Positions 47,896 through 60,006 of a stretch of DNA of 64,000 nt are shown here, piece after piece. The notes under the pieces are model-generated. The model ran no database searches. It was not told the DNA's origin and was given only the letters and a program-made list of their open reading frames with translations. A program made the translations under genes and the position numbers. How positions within the stretch are numbered: the first letter of the stretch is position 1; each line of letters starts with the position of its first letter. Origin of the DNA: Acanthacorydalis orientalis (taxonomy: Eukaryota; Arthropoda; Insecta; Megaloptera; Corydalidae); contig CM068314.1 of NCBI GenBank assembly GCA_034766995.1, positions 11,702,701 through 11,766,700 of the forward strand. The letters are read 5' to 3'.

Positions 47896-50130
47896 TGAGA
47901 AGTGTATAGGTAAATTTTGACTAGATACTATTAAATATATTTCATTTAAAAAATTATATTTTTATTAGTGGTAAAAGTACAATAAACAACGAGTATAACA
48001 CAATAAAAATATAAAAGCCGTGCATGTAAATCAGACTATACAGAGAATTACAAAACGATGCAAGAATAACGGATATAATAAAGAGATTAATAATAAAGAA
48101 CAAATTTTCTAATTAACTACAGAGTAAACTAATTTATTTTCTGATAATAAATTAAGTATCGAAATTTTGAATCTATTCCATCGTTCATAATAAAAATTCT
48201 TAAAGAGAAAATAAAATTCAAAAATAAACAAATAATATCGTGTAATGAAATTAAGTAAGAATATAAATTGAACGTAACCGATCTTCTTCCAATTTTTCCT
48301 ATTTAAAATCTAAATATTAAAACTTTCTATTCCAATCGGATTTACCGTATTTTCAATTATAAAAATAAGCTGATTTTCAAAATATAATCTATTACAAATT
48401 ATTGTATGAGATTTTTAAATTCAATTTATGCTTTCCGTTCGACGGAGTTCTATAAGATTTATATCGAAAATTTTAAATTCACTGCACCGGGAAACTAAAC
48501 TGAAGGTAAAAGAATATTCATTTACTTTGGAACATCGAAATGAATTTTGTAGGGAATACATCAGCAAAGCGGAACACGCTCATCTTCAGTTCTGAAGCTC
48601 CTTATTGTGAAATTTTACCAATCAATATTCCAGTTTTGATTACTGGCATTCTTTGATTCCATTTATATCTTTTCAAAAAAGATTTCTTTAATATTGCGAT
48701 CCATTAATCAGTAGTTTTTTTTTATATATTTATTATATAAAAAAATGTTTATATTGCTGTAACGATAAGGTCATTTTTTTATTTCTTATAAATTATATAA
48801 TATATTATTAGATGATATATTTGAAATATTTTGTGGTTAGTATTATAAGTGGATTATTAACCAGTTTTTTTTATTACACATGCCTTGTAATGAAGAGTAT
48901 AGGTATGTTTTCAAAGATAGTAATATATTAATAAAAAGTAAGCATATAAAACATAGCTTATTACATTAAAAAAAATTTCATTTTTACACACCGACCTACA
49001 TTGAATAAATTTCAGGTTATCAAAATTATACTCGAATAAAGATCAGTACCGCGGTAAGAAATATAAAGCATATCGAAACTGAAGACCGGTTTATCTTCGT
49101 GTATATCTTACATTCGGTTATGACTAACGAGTTACATGTTTACATATAAGATCAACATTGAAATTAATTGAGCGTTCTGTTTGGATTTAGAGCAAACATG
49201 TGAATGATATATCAACATAAACAAATATGAAAGTTTATTGTTAAATTAAAATTTATGGTTGCATTCAATTGTAAATATTAAAATAACACGTAACAATTAG
49301 CTTATGAAGATCTTTTACACTGAAGAACCGATAGAAGTTCCACCGACGTGTGTGGAATTTATTTGATTATTTATATGCATTGTTTTAACGTTTCGGATAG
49401 TTTATAAAAAATATTGATTGTTATCAGTTACTATAATAAATAAGTAATAATAGTAGTCGTTGCTTCATTGAAACTTGCCAGGTGGGATTATTCTAAAGTA
49501 TAAATCAAACTGTTGCTTTTCTATTCGGCTGTTAAATTAATAATAATGAACTGTAAAACGTTCTCATTTCATAAAAAGTTTTTAGTCCATTGAGAAGAAC
49601 ACTAACTCTGTAACTAATCTATTTTATAAAAATAAAATAAGCACTGATGTTATAAATTGATTGTAAAAAATAAACTAAACAAAACAGAACAAATACAAAA
49701 ATAGACTGGATAGAACAGTTTTGTTCTTCTAAAATTCTAACTAGATATAGAATTAATATTCTAGTTATTAGGTATAGAATTAATATCATAAAAATAACCA
49801 CCGTTGCTAGCTAAATTTTAAGTCTTTAAAAAAGAATGCTAAAAATCAAAATATATTAATAATAATTTCAATTAATAATTAAATTTTATATTTTTTAATA
49901 AATTTATTTAAGTAATGGAATATATTGACAAATTAATTTTCATAATTGTATATACCTTTTGGACCAGTGTGCTGCAAATTTTAAAGATGTATGCTGGAAT
50001 ATATTTTACATAAGCTTTGCTTTATTTATAATCCTATTACACAGACTTTTCAGAAAATAAACTTTTTGAAACATTTGATGCAAGCACATTTTTGGATGGT
50101 TTTTTAACACACAAATATTTTTTTTACAAA
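47896..50130. other. AT-rich non-coding stretch with two mixed patches
   Basis: 48430-48660 and 49020-49340 have mixed composition. The first contains TCCGTTCGACGGAGTTC, a short inverted TCCGTTCGACGGA. No gene is supported. The minus-strand frame 49619-49801 is Ile/Leu-rich noise. Confidence 0.45.
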
Positions 50131-50134
50131 ATGT

Positions 50135-50345
50135 ATTAATTGACCAACTTTCATAGATAAATTTTTCATTCATTTCAATAATTGATTATTGATAATTTTT
50201 AATTGTTGCTTATACACGTTTCCAAATACTTAGAGTGGTAAGATACAGAAAATTTTGATCTTTCGTTCCTTTGTGCTGTGATGTTTGATTAGAAAAAGTG
50301 TTTGTTGTGGCTTGTGAACAAAATGAGTGAAAAATAATTTAGCAA
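50135..50345. mobile_element. Palindromic MITE family, copy J (partly deleted right arm)
   Basis: TCATTCATTTCAATAATTGA, TTGATAATTTTTAATTGTTG, ACTTAGAGTGGTAAGATACA and GAAAATTTTGATC, then the inverted end TTTGATTAGAAAAAGTGTTT, GTGGCTTGTGAACAAAATGA and AATTTAGCAACAGTGC. Confidence 0.7.
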
Positions 50346-50449
50346 CAGTGCTAATGTTATATTCTGATTAATTGATTAATTTTATTTATACAGGTTGATT
50401 GTATAGGATTGCATATTATATATTTACAGAATATGCAATTTTAGATATA

Positions 50450-50870
50450 GAATATGAATGTATTTCAATCCTCAACATATCCTCCATTATTTTGTATAAC
50501 TTTGCTCCATTTGTCGGATAATTGACGAATATCGGCTCTGAGTCGATGAAATTGTAATGTATTTTCAGACCTCTTTCCCTATTTTAGCATTTTTTGCATG
50601 TTTTATGCAGCACTATTCCTTTCCCCAAAACTGAAAGGGTTTCCCATGGTTTGGTAGTATTTTTTCAAGTAGAATGCGAAAAGTATGCAATACCTAATAT
50701 GTTGCTTCTTAGATGATGTTGTGTTCATTACTGTTTTGTGAGGTTTTGCCAACTGATGGCCAAGCTATATAATGTTAAGTTTGGAACTTAAAAATTTTAA
50801 AACGGCGAGAAAGTACTTTAATTTAAAAGTTATGATTGATTAAATTTGAAGACACGGAATTATTTTTTAC
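50450..50870 (-). mobile_element. Deleted mariner-like element, family 2, copy 1
   Basis: On the minus strand, broken frames give HIRYCILFAFYLKKYYQTMG, then QKMLKW, then QFHRLRADIRQLSDKWSKVI and QNNGGYVED. The first resembles a mariner N-terminal helix-turn-helix start and the last the mariner C-terminus (family: LP-RW-KV-NNG-Y). The central catalytic domain is absent. The right terminus is CACGGAATTATTTTTTA. The left terminus is diverged. It matches copies at 52790-53276 and 59458-59928. Confidence 0.75.
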
Positions 50871-51110
50871 GTGTAATATTGAAGACGAGTAATAGTGGAT
50901 AACATTTTTCCTGATATATTTTACATATATTAAAAATAATAATCTTGACAATTAATAGTAACTATTTAAATTGTGTAATAAGCTATGATAAAAACTATAT
51001 TCCACCATATGTGAATGTAATATTTGAAAGTTACTTAGGGTACAGTTTGCGTGTTACAATATCCAAAGAAACCGTTCTGTATTAAAATTTTACCTCACTT
51101 AAGATAAAAT
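50871..51110. other. AT-rich non-coding stretch
   Basis: Nothing is recognised. Confidence 0.5.
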
Positions 51111-51360
51111 TGACCTGCGTGTTATATATTGTTGTATTTGTTCGCTGTCTTATGAAAATTACTTAAGCGCCAAGAAGGCATGTGTAACCTGCAGCTCGTT
51201 CTGACTGCATGCATGCTGTGTTTATACACGTTCTCATGAATATGCACACGTCTGTTTGCTTGTCGGCAACTCCTTGTGTATTTTATAACGAACGTAAGTG
51301 TGTGACTTAATTTCGAATCGGGTACATGGTTTACATTTCGGGATACATACATAATATTGA
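51110..51360. other. Higher-complexity island, candidate regulatory DNA
   Basis: Mixed composition with GCATGCATGC-like words (CTGACTGCATGCATGCTGTG) and ACACGTTCTCATGAATATGC. The short minus-strand frame has no recognised domain. Confidence 0.3.
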
Positions 51361-51553
51361 ATTGTTACTTCTTATATGAATTTAACACCTTAAGAATGTA
51401 ACGATAATAATTAAGCCAGTGATTGTGTTTCATATGAAATGGATGCATATTTATAAAGTTCTTCTGTACATAATGAATATCTAAAGTGGAAAATAAATAT
51501 TTTTTTAGTATAAATCAACAGTTATGAAATATTTATAAGTAGTTAATCAATTG

Positions 51554-51556
<3 letters not shown>

Positions 51557-51616
<60 letters not shown>
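51557..51616. repeat. (TA)n microsatellite
   Basis: A pure AT run of about 30 units. Confidence 0.98.
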
Positions 51617-51620
<4 letters not shown>

Positions 51621-51829
51621 GTAAATATTGTTTAAATAGAAAAGGAATAAATATATAATTCCATATGCACGCAGAGAAATGTTATTTTTTTGTGCATACA
51701 TTTTTGAACCAAATTTTGACTCTTATTTATTTAAACAACACCGCATATGAAATCAGTTAAATAAATATATTTAATTATCACAAGTTATAATTTCGGGCCA
51801 AATCGTACAGGTGTCAATTTTTTTAATAA

Positions 51830-52060
51830 AATCGCTGCATTACAAGCGCAGAACACGTAATCTGCTTTGACTTAAGAATATATTTACTGACTACATACAA
51901 CATTGTACCAATGACGTGTGGTCTTTTGAATCAGTACACGGCAGCTACTTGACTCGCATTGCTATGTCATTAAATGTGCTACTATCGATAATTTAGTGAC
52001 CAATCGATAGTGAGGTGACATTTCTGCTTTAAATTATGTTTCAATTGAATATCAATACTC
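51830..52060. promoter_or_regulatory. Island with paired inverted CTATCGAT sites
   Basis: CTATCGAT at 51982-51989 and ATCGATAG at 52003-52010 are exact inverse copies 13 bp apart, within about 230 bp of mixed-composition DNA. Each contains the TATCGAT core of DREF sites and the CGATA of BEAF-32 sites. A boundary or promoter role is inference. Confidence 0.4.
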
Positions 52061-52425
52061 CAAACTGAAACATAATCACGTAATTAGGAAATGAGAAAAG
52101 TTTCTCTATCAACGTTTTATACTTAATTGGAAGTAACAGTATATAAATTGGTTCTTTCTGTAGAAAAGATAAGTTGAACACAAACACATGTATATATATA
52201 TATATATATATACAAAGATTAAATTAATCGTACAACATCTGTAGGAAATCATCTCTTTAATATGTTAATTAGTAAATGAGGTTACAGTGAAAACAGGAAC
52301 ATATGTCAAGAGGAAAATATATCGAATAGTGTTAAAAGAAACTTGATGATTTTTTTCGTTGAAAGTTGTAGTATGTTGAATTGTACAGTAAGGTTAAATT
52401 ATTAGCAACAGTGAAATTATTCTCT

Positions 52426-52429
<4 letters not shown>

Positions 52430-52493
<64 letters not shown>

Positions 52494-52498
52494 TATAT
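52430..52498. repeat. (TA)n microsatellite
   Basis: A TA run of about 33 units with one G interruption near its end. Confidence 0.98.
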
Positions 52499-52789
52499 AA
52501 ATTACTAACAATTTGATAGATCATGATTTTTTGACTAAAGTTTTTCGCAAAAATCAAAGATATTTAAAAGAAACATGAAAAAAAATATATATTGTTATTC
52601 AAATGGAAAGGGTTCACTTTAACAATATAGATTTATTCTTACATGTGTGTTTCTGACTAAATAATCAATTTTAAAAAAATTTCCTAGTGTTCTTGCTTTT
52701 GGTGAATCACTAAGCTTTTATCTGCCAAGACTAGTTTCGGTTTTTAAGTCATCCGCAGGCAGCTTATATAAAATTTCATATATTAGGTG
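52499..52789. other. AT-rich non-coding stretch
   Basis: Nothing is recognised. Confidence 0.5.
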
Positions 52790-53276
52790 TACAAATTAAT
52801 TAGGTGTCTTTTTTTATTGAAAATAAATGTTTACGAAAAAATGAAATATATTTCAATCCTTAAAATGTACATCATTATTTTGTATAAATTTGCTCCCTCT
52901 ATCAGGTAATTAATGTATGGGGGTTTTGAGCCGATTAAGTCGTAATGCATTTTCAAACTTTTTCCACAGTTTTAGCATTTCTTGCATTTTTTATGCGACA
53001 CAACACTTTCCCGCAAAACTGAACAAATCATTCCTACAGCTTCGCCAGCATTTTTTCCAACTGGTATGAGAAAAGTATGCAATGACTAATATTCGGATTT
53101 TCGTATGCCATATTCACTACTGTTTTGTGAAGTTATCCCAACTGCTTGTCTAAGATATATAGCTTTTTAAAAAAAATTAAGATCAGCACTTTAAAATCCT
53201 AAAACGATGAGAAAATATTTCAATTGAAAACAGAGTTATAATTGATTCAATTCAAAGATTTTGCATTAATTTTTAT
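52790..53276 (-). mobile_element. Deleted mariner-like element, family 2, copy 2
   Basis: Left terminus TACAAATTAATTAGGTGTCT and right terminus TTTGCATTAATTTTTATA. The minus-strand translation begins MAYENPNISHCILFSYQLEK near 53117, continues, after a frame change, AGEAVGMICSVLRESVVSHK (a mariner-type N-terminal domain), and then jumps to a C-terminal remnant. It aligns along its whole length with the copies at 50450 and 59458, with the same central part missing. Confidence 0.78.
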
Positions 53277-53317
53277 ACCTAATAAATACTTTTCAGTAAT
53301 AAATGTTTCAATCACCT

Positions 53318-53395
53318 AACAATCCAGAAAAAATCTCTTTTTGATTCAAAAGTTCAATAATCGATTATTTTGATTTTTATTTATCAGTAATTCTC
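53318..53395. mobile_element. Palindromic MITE family, copy N (short half)
   Basis: CAATCCAGAAAAAATCTCTT, TTTGATTCAAAAGTTCAATA and ATCGATTATTTTGATTTTTA follow the left-arm order. It starts about 40 bp after the previous element. Confidence 0.45.
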
Positions 53396-54714
53396 TGTTT
53401 TATATTTATTATTAGACATAAGTAATCTTCATACATCAAATTTAAAGTGTACTTGTATAATTTTAAATAAATACAAATCAAAAGACATTTTTTGTACGAA
53501 TAAAAAGCGTATAATTATACTAAACTTTTAAATATTAAAATCGTAGATAAACATTTAATTTCCTAGCAAAAGATGGAATTTCAAATAATTTGAAAATATA
53601 TATTTTCGATCTATTATTTGCTTCAAATTAAATATAAAATCGCATCACGGTTAAAAGAAAGAAAAGATAAAATCTGGCTGATATTTTTTCTGTAAAATGC
53701 GACATATTTATTTTAATAAGTACATGAAACGAACATGTGTGTAAAAAAACTCTTTTGGACATATGTAGTCAATTTATAAAATGAAAGAAAGTACTGGATG
53801 AAAACGAGAGCTAAATTCGAAACAACATATAACAATAAGTAAATACACTTTAATGAAACATACCGAAACAATTGTAAATTGGCCCGGATGTCTTTGAACA
53901 CAAGTATCCAACTTTCCAAACAAAAATCGTGATCGATTATTCAATAATTCTTCTAATATTAGTAATAATACGTTCACTACATGTCTTTAATTATTATAAA
54001 GAATATGCACTCGCCTTATACATACATATATATATATATATATATCATGTGAACTAAAAATAATAATTAATAGCTCTTCTTTTTCATGAGCGCGTGAAAG
54101 TAGATCATAATGCACTTAACGTGTGAATTAGTCTGAAATAATCGATATGGTTAACGTGATGTTTTACCACAGGGTAAAACACATATCAAATATTTATTGA
54201 AATTATTTTAATACGAATAGAAACTAATGTGTGCGGCGTAGTTCCTTTGAATTAATGCATTCCTGGTCGATTGTTTTGTCATTAAATTTAAAATTGTTCG
54301 TTTTAAAATCCTGAAACGAACGTTTTTCACATAAACTAGTTTATAAATATAGCCTGTGGTCGTTTTTATTGATGATAAAGCTCGTAATTATGTTTTACAC
54401 TATTGGAAAGCTATTTATATTCAAATAATTGAAAAATGTTTATCTGCAATAATTAGGGTTATATGATAAATTTTTCCATTGATGTTTTTTGAATGAGATT
54501 TTAACATATTTTTATATTAACAAATATTTTATTAAATATTTATATTTTCTATATAAATAGATATATTTTTGTGAACATTTTCTTTATTATATGTAATTAA
54601 TTTGCGAAAAAAATGTAGCATTAATTATAACTGTGATCATGGTGATTACAGTTAAATTATTGTACCATAGTGATTGCAGTTAAATATTCTGTAAAGCTTG
54701 AAATAATGAGAATT
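53396..54714. other. Non-coding stretch
   Basis: Two overlapping minus-strand frames at 53713-53977 are the best open frames here but have no domain and no splice support. 54060-54370 has slightly mixed composition. A (TA)n run lies at 54025-54045. Confidence 0.4.
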
Positions 54715-55035
54715 TTTACAAATAAATTTTTCAATCCTTGGAAAAATTTTTTTTTAAAAAATTACTAATCATCTTTAATCGTAGTTGATATGTGTGTATA
54801 CATTTCTATGGAAAGGTCATCATTCTCTGAGTGCTAAAGTACAAAAAAAAGATTTTCTGTATATTTACATTTCGAGGATGGAGGTAATACTATTAAAATT
54901 AGTATCGAAAACAATAAAAAATATCAATAATCAATTATTTAATATATTTGATTGGAAAAATTTTATGGCTTGTTAGAATGTAAAAAAAATCATTTACGAA
55001 AGTGAATATATCCACAGTATCAAAAACTGTACTGG
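54715..55035. mobile_element. Palindromic MITE family, copy K (both arms)
   Basis: Left arm: TTTTTCAATCCTTGGAAAAA, ACTAATCATCTTTAATCGTA, TCATCATTCTCTGAGTGCTA. Right arm: GAGGATGGAGGTAATACTAT, TATCAATAATCAATTATTTA, TTTGATTGGAAAAATTTTAT, GGCTTGTTAGAATG, ATTTACGAAAGTGAATATAT and CCACAGTATC. Confidence 0.75.
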
Positions 55036-55514
55036 AATAATTTAGAATTTTTTTTAATAAACTACAATAAGCGAATCATAGAAAAATAGTAAAAATGGAG
55101 TTTACATTCAAGCATATTCAAGATAACATACAAAATAAAAGGATGAAATAAAATAAAAAAAAACATTAAATAAATACATTTATGTAATAAATTCTGATTT
55201 CTCTTCGAATTCAATTAAAAAGGAACTCGTTGTCAACCTAAAGGAATAACAAACCATTTCGTTTAATTGATTGTAGGTGTTGTTCTTTTGAAAAATTAAT
55301 TTTCAAACACGTTTACAATTACTTTGATGTTCTTTGTGTTTATAAATGAATTTACCTGAGACAATTTTCCCTTGAAATATCAGTAATTTAATACGAATCC
55401 AAAAAAGGAACTCGACTTTCTAAATAAATGTACTGCATAAACAATAAATTTAATTAAATTCGAATTTTTTAAACGTTCATTCCTTTGATATGAATTGTAT
55501 ATTTGTTAACAAGA

Positions 55515-55515
<1 letters not shown>
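55036..55515. other. AT-rich non-coding stretch
   Basis: Nothing is recognised. Confidence 0.5.

Positions 55516-55598
<83 letters not shown>
55516..55598. repeat. (TA)n microsatellite
   Basis: About 40 units with two TACATA interruptions. Confidence 0.98.
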
Positions 55599-55600
<2 letters not shown>

Positions 55601-55719
55601 GATTGTTTCAAGAATAATACGAGTGTAGATTTAAAAAACTCACATTTTTATCGTATTAGAGGTGCAAAGGTTATTTTTTGTTGTCATGTTTCATCTGTGT
55701 AAAATGCATTTTTCTACTT

Positions 55720-56000
55720 AGTTTCTGTATTAAGCACGCTTGAATCGAATACAATGAATAAAAGAAATACGACCGTCCGTACGTACAGTTTCTTATTATA
55801 AAGTTATAATCAGAAGAGTTCAAATGTCAGTAACTTGGGATGCAGTTATACACATAATTCTTAACACATGTACGCATCGGATTTTGTAATTGGTAATATG
55901 TTTGTCGTTAATGGATGTTCACTGTGCACATTCCGTTTAGGTTTGATTACCACATCGATATATAGTTATAATTCACGGAAATATGCAGTGAGTAACTAAA
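55720..56000. other. Higher-complexity island, candidate regulatory DNA
   Basis: Mixed composition (ACGACCGTCCGTACGTACAG and ATCGATATATAG). No coding frame. Confidence 0.3.
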
Positions 56001-56376
56001 TTACCTATTGATTATTGAGTATCGTTCCTGTTGCACGAATTAACGTCATTAGTTTTCAAATTATATTACGAAAAAATAACAAACATTTTTATTTTTTTAA
56101 TTTAACTCGAATCATTGTTTTGCACAAATGCACAAATATATTTATACCCATGCGAAATTAAATTGAATTAATCTTTAAAAATATTAATTTCAATTAAAAA
56201 AAAACACATACATAAAACCATTTATACTGAAACTAACGAAAGTGTTTTCAATCCCAATTATCTTTAATTTAATAATTCTTATCTTCTAAATATAATTTTC
56301 ACTGAATACTACTTTAATAGAAAGTATTAAATTATACTTTTTCAGTTATTTTTTTCTTTACAAATTAATTCACTTA
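56001..56376. other. AT-rich non-coding stretch
   Basis: Nothing is recognised. Confidence 0.5.
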
Positions 56377-56482
56377 TATATACATACATACATACACACA
56401 CACACACATTATATATATATATATATATAAATATGTATATATATATATATATATACATTATATATATATATATATATATATA
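56377..56482. repeat. Compound (CATA)n(CA)n(TA)n microsatellite
   Basis: CATACATA and CACACA blocks followed by two (TA)n tracts separated by ATGTATAT and TACATT. Confidence 0.97.
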
Positions 56483-56588
56483 TGTATTAAATCTTAAGAA
56501 ATGATTTTTTACTAGTAAAGTTTATTTATCTTTATTTTTCTATATTATTTTTAAAAAATATGTAATGTTCAAAACGTGTTTAAATATA

Positions 56589-56790
56589 TTAGGTTGGTAG
56601 AAAAATAATTGCGATTTGTATACCTATTTGTCAAGCTTTTGTTTGATTTTCCTAGTTGTTTTAAGTGGTCCAGGATTGTGGGACGACTTACGCTTAAATT
56701 TTATGCAAGCTCTCGAAATGTTGTGCATGTTTCTGATTCAAATAACATCTTCAACTGGTTGTCATGAACTGACTTACATAAAAATATACT
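56589..56790 (-). mobile_element. TTAGGTTGG mariner lineage, 3' fragment
   Basis: TTAGGTTGGTAGAAAAATAA then TTGCGATTTGTA forms the terminus next to a TA target. Homology with the element at 1759 continues through TTTGATTTTCCTAGTTGTTT, AAGTGG, GACTTACGC, TTATGCAAGCTCTC and TTGGTTGTCATGAACTGA (with small differences). It stops before the promoter-proximal half. Confidence 0.82.
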
Positions 56791-56914
56791 TCAGTAGACT
56801 TCTATTTTTAATTCATCGCACAATAGATATATTTTATTGAAAATAGTGAGCTCTTCGAATTTATTTTATTATTATCAAAGAATGTTTTTTTAAAGTCATT
56901 CATCATATTTGCTA

Positions 56915-57125
56915 CTACAGCTAAATTCACTTTTAAAAATCACTTTTTCACTTCATTTAGATTTTTATACACTTTAGCACTTTGAAGATGATGGAATCTC
57001 CATAAAAAAGCGCTTAAGTAACAATAAAAAATGATTATCAATCAATTATTAATCATTTTAGATTATAAAAATATTTGTGGTTTGCGGAATGAATTAAAAT
57101 TCATTTGTGATTTTAAATTCTTTTT
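56915..57125. mobile_element. Palindromic MITE family, copy L (left core deleted)
   Basis: Starts CTACTACAGCTAAATTCACT, CACTTTTTCACTTCATTT. It jumps to TTAGCACTTTGAAGATGATG, then AAGTAACAATAAAAAATGAT, CAATCAATTATTAATCATTT, ATATTTGTGGTTTGCGGAAT and AAAATTCATTTGTGA. Confidence 0.75.
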
Positions 57126-57647
57126 TTCAGGAATTTTATATAAATACTCTGTGTTTATTGATTTTCAAGTTATTTTTCTTATTAATTACTTTTAAAAAAA
57201 TATGAACCTAATATTTAAAAAGTCAAATAAATGTTATGAAAATGCAATTAAAATGAATAAAATATACATTTTATTCTTTAAGTCCGAAGTAATTTTTCAA
57301 GACAATTATTTTGAAAATCAAAAGTATTAAAATGACCAAACCATATAATTAAAATAGAGTGGAATACTGTGCGAAATATTACCAAATAATTATTTTCTTG
57401 TTTCAATTTTCACAAAATTATTTATACTTGAATGAAACATGCAGAACTGGATATTTAATGTAAATATTAATTGTTAAATTATATTACATAGAAAGTTATT
57501 AAACTAAAAATAATATGCAATTTAATTTTAATATATCTCTTAAAAAAAACTAAAAAACGACTTTTCTTTGTTAACATTACATCGTCAAACATGATGTTAA
57601 TTAATGTAATGTAACTTATGATAAAATATACTTGAATAATATGTGTG

Positions 57648-57648
<1 letters not shown>
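57126..57648. other. AT-rich non-coding stretch
   Basis: Nothing is recognised. Confidence 0.5.

Positions 57649-57719
<71 letters not shown>
57649..57719. repeat. (TA)n microsatellite
   Basis: A pure AT run of about 35 units. Confidence 0.98.
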
Positions 57720-57723
<4 letters not shown>

Positions 57724-58916
57724 TTGTACAATTAAATAACCTCAATTTTATTTAATAAAAAGAAAAAATCAACAACAGCGCATAATTAAAAGGTAACACC
57801 TTTGTTCGTGACTCAACTAACAATTACGTGCAATATAAAATAATATTCACTTGCAGAAAACATACAAACACTGAATATTTTTCACGTGAATCGTACAGAA
57901 ATGGTTTTAATTAGATGGCGGTGGACAGACGGGCACCTAACTTATATTTCACGATCGTTTTTTATACATCTGAAACTCGTGAGAATGCTAGATTGCAAAC
58001 TCTTTATACTTATTGTATTTTTCATCCGATCCAATCAAAATGTACACAAGTCAGTTAAATATCTGTATATCCCTTTAGCTATAATAATCATCAGCTGATG
58101 ATTACGTTCAAAAATATGAAACTAAATATTAAAAATGTATGCCGTGTAACTGTTTGTATTCATTACTGGCACAGAGTAAAAAAAAAGACTTACCTTTATT
58201 CAAATATTGAGTTTAAACCACAAAAGTTTTGTGTATTCGTGCCCTATCTTTAATAAATTGAATATTAATTTAGTATATTCACTACTTCAGAAAATAATTG
58301 GATTTATTAATACTATTTTAACGCGATGTATTCAATTCTAATCTTTTTTTTTTAAAGTCAATGCGATGTTCGTTCAGTAAAAGTTATTGTTTCTTTATGA
58401 ATACATGAAATTGTCATGAAAGAACTACGAAGGAAACAAAGTTCTTTTGTAGTATTCGACGATAACCATCAGAGAATACATGTACAAGCCGGAAAATAGT
58501 TTGACAACATATTTTGCATTTTAAAGATTTGTAGATTCGTGGGAATTTTATTGACTTGTAAACGTTTGAAAATGCTTTTGACCTGAGTAAAACTTATTAA
58601 TATCATTAAGATATCATTTAAATTTTAGTTGAAATCGACTAGTTTTTATTAATATCAACGTTTTTTTTATTTAAAATCCAAACATGTTGATTCATAGATT
58701 CCATGTATAACAGTTTGTGTTGTTGTATTTTGAGTTAATCTTATTTAGGTCACTTCTGTTAATTTCAATACCCTTTTCAATGTCATTTTCAGGTAGTTTC
58801 GAATTTATTCTGGTATCAAACTCCTCAGTTTAATAACAAAAATAAACACAAACTTATCTTATTGGTGTTAAAACTGGTTGTTACAGTATTAAATATTTTC
58901 CAATATTTTTTTAATT
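57720..58916. other. Non-coding stretch
   Basis: 57870-58100 has mixed composition and a short plus-strand frame (GGCGGTGGACAGACGGGCAC lies in it) without a recognisable domain. The rest is AT-rich. Confidence 0.4.
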
Positions 58917-59221
58917 TGTTTATCACATCTGTTCATTGATCTCTTTCTCGATCTTCTTATATTCATTGGTTCCCATTTAATAATTTCTGTTGACCATCAG
59001 TTGTCTTCGTTTCTTATAAGATGCCCCAACTATATCCATTTCAGACTCTACTTTTCTTATTACACTTGTGACTTCTATCTGTTTTCGTATCCATTCTATT
59101 CTTTCCCTACCTCTTCATGTTATTCTTAAGATACATCTTTCCATATTTATCTATGTTCGTTGGAGTCTCTGAATGATTTTGGCGTTAGATATGTTTCGCT
59201 GCCCTAGGTAAGGACTGGTAG
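58917..59221 (-). mobile_element. RTE-type LINE, 3' fragment (copy 2)
   Basis: Aligns with 26960-27268 over its length. Shared words are CCATTTCAGACTCT, TTACACTTGTGACTTCTATC/CATCTGTGACTACTATCTG, TTCATACTTC-like, GGAGTCT, TGAATGATTTTGGCGTT and CGCTGCC. It encodes the same degenerate RTE ORF2 tail on the minus strand but lacks the extreme 3' end carrying the CTGCTGGATAAAGGCC signature. Confidence 0.8.
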
Positions 59222-59457
59222 TATATATTGATCAAATACTTTTTTCTTCAAACATAGTGAGATTGTTGATTTAAATATTGAGGCATTTCGTCCACATAAG
59301 CTCTATTAAATTTTTATTCACTTAATTACTTCTTCAATGAATGATTTCAGTTCTTTATTTTAATAAAAACTTTGATTCTGTGAATTCGTTTTTAATAAAA
59401 ATACTATTTATAAAAAGTAAAAACTTTCATAAATGTAAAATTGTATTATATTGAGTT
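59222..59457. other. AT-rich spacer
   Basis: Nothing is recognised. Confidence 0.5.
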
Positions 59458-59928
59458 TACAAAATAATTCGGTTCCTTTTTTTATAGAAAATTAATGTTT
59501 GCGGAAAAATGGAATTCATTTCAATCCTCATCATATCCTCTATTATTTTATATCTTTTTTTTATCTATCGAGTAACTGATGAATGCCTTGTCGAAAAAAG
59601 ATGGAGGCTTTCAGTCGATGAATTTGTATTGCACGTTCGGGTATCCTCCACTGTTTTTAGTATTATTTGCGTGTTTTATGAGTCACAACATCTTCCCCCA
59701 AAGATGAAAAAATAATTTATGAGGTTTCAGCAACATTTTTTTCAACTGCTTTTCAGGCTCCATCATGTTCACTACTGTTTTATGAGGTTATACCAGCTGT
59801 TTGTCCAAGATATATAGTGTTTTTAAGTGTTAAGTTTTATACTTCGAAATACTGAAACGTCAAGAAAATATTTTAATTTAAAACAGAGTTATGATGGATT
59901 CAATTTAAAGGAACAGAATTATTTTTAT
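59458..59928 (-). mobile_element. Deleted mariner-like element, family 2, copy 3 (both termini)
   Basis: The best-bounded member, 471 bp. Left terminus TACAAAATAATTCGGTTCCT. Right terminus read on the minus strand TAAAAATAATTCTGTTCCTT, so the inverted repeat is AAAATAATTC[GT]GTTCC. Between them lie the same N-terminal remnant (KQLKKMLLKPHKLFF-like, VVTHKTRK-like) and C-terminal remnant as in the other two copies. It abuts a (TA)n array. Confidence 0.8.
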
Positions 59929-59933
59929 ATCTA

Positions 59934-59972
<39 letters not shown>

Positions 59973-60006
59973 TATATATATATATATATATATATACATA
60001 CATATA
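59934..60006. repeat. (TA)n/(GTAT)n microsatellite
   Basis: Two (TA)n tracts separated by TGTATATATGTATG, ending in TACATACATATACATACAA. Confidence 0.97.

Noticed and set aside
53713..53977. Two overlapping minus-strand frames of 67-68 residues
   Set aside because: No domain, no splice-site pair, and composition typical of AT-rich noise.
59509..59715. Plus-strand 68-residue frame
   Set aside because: It is the antisense of the family 2 mariner remnant at 59458-59928.
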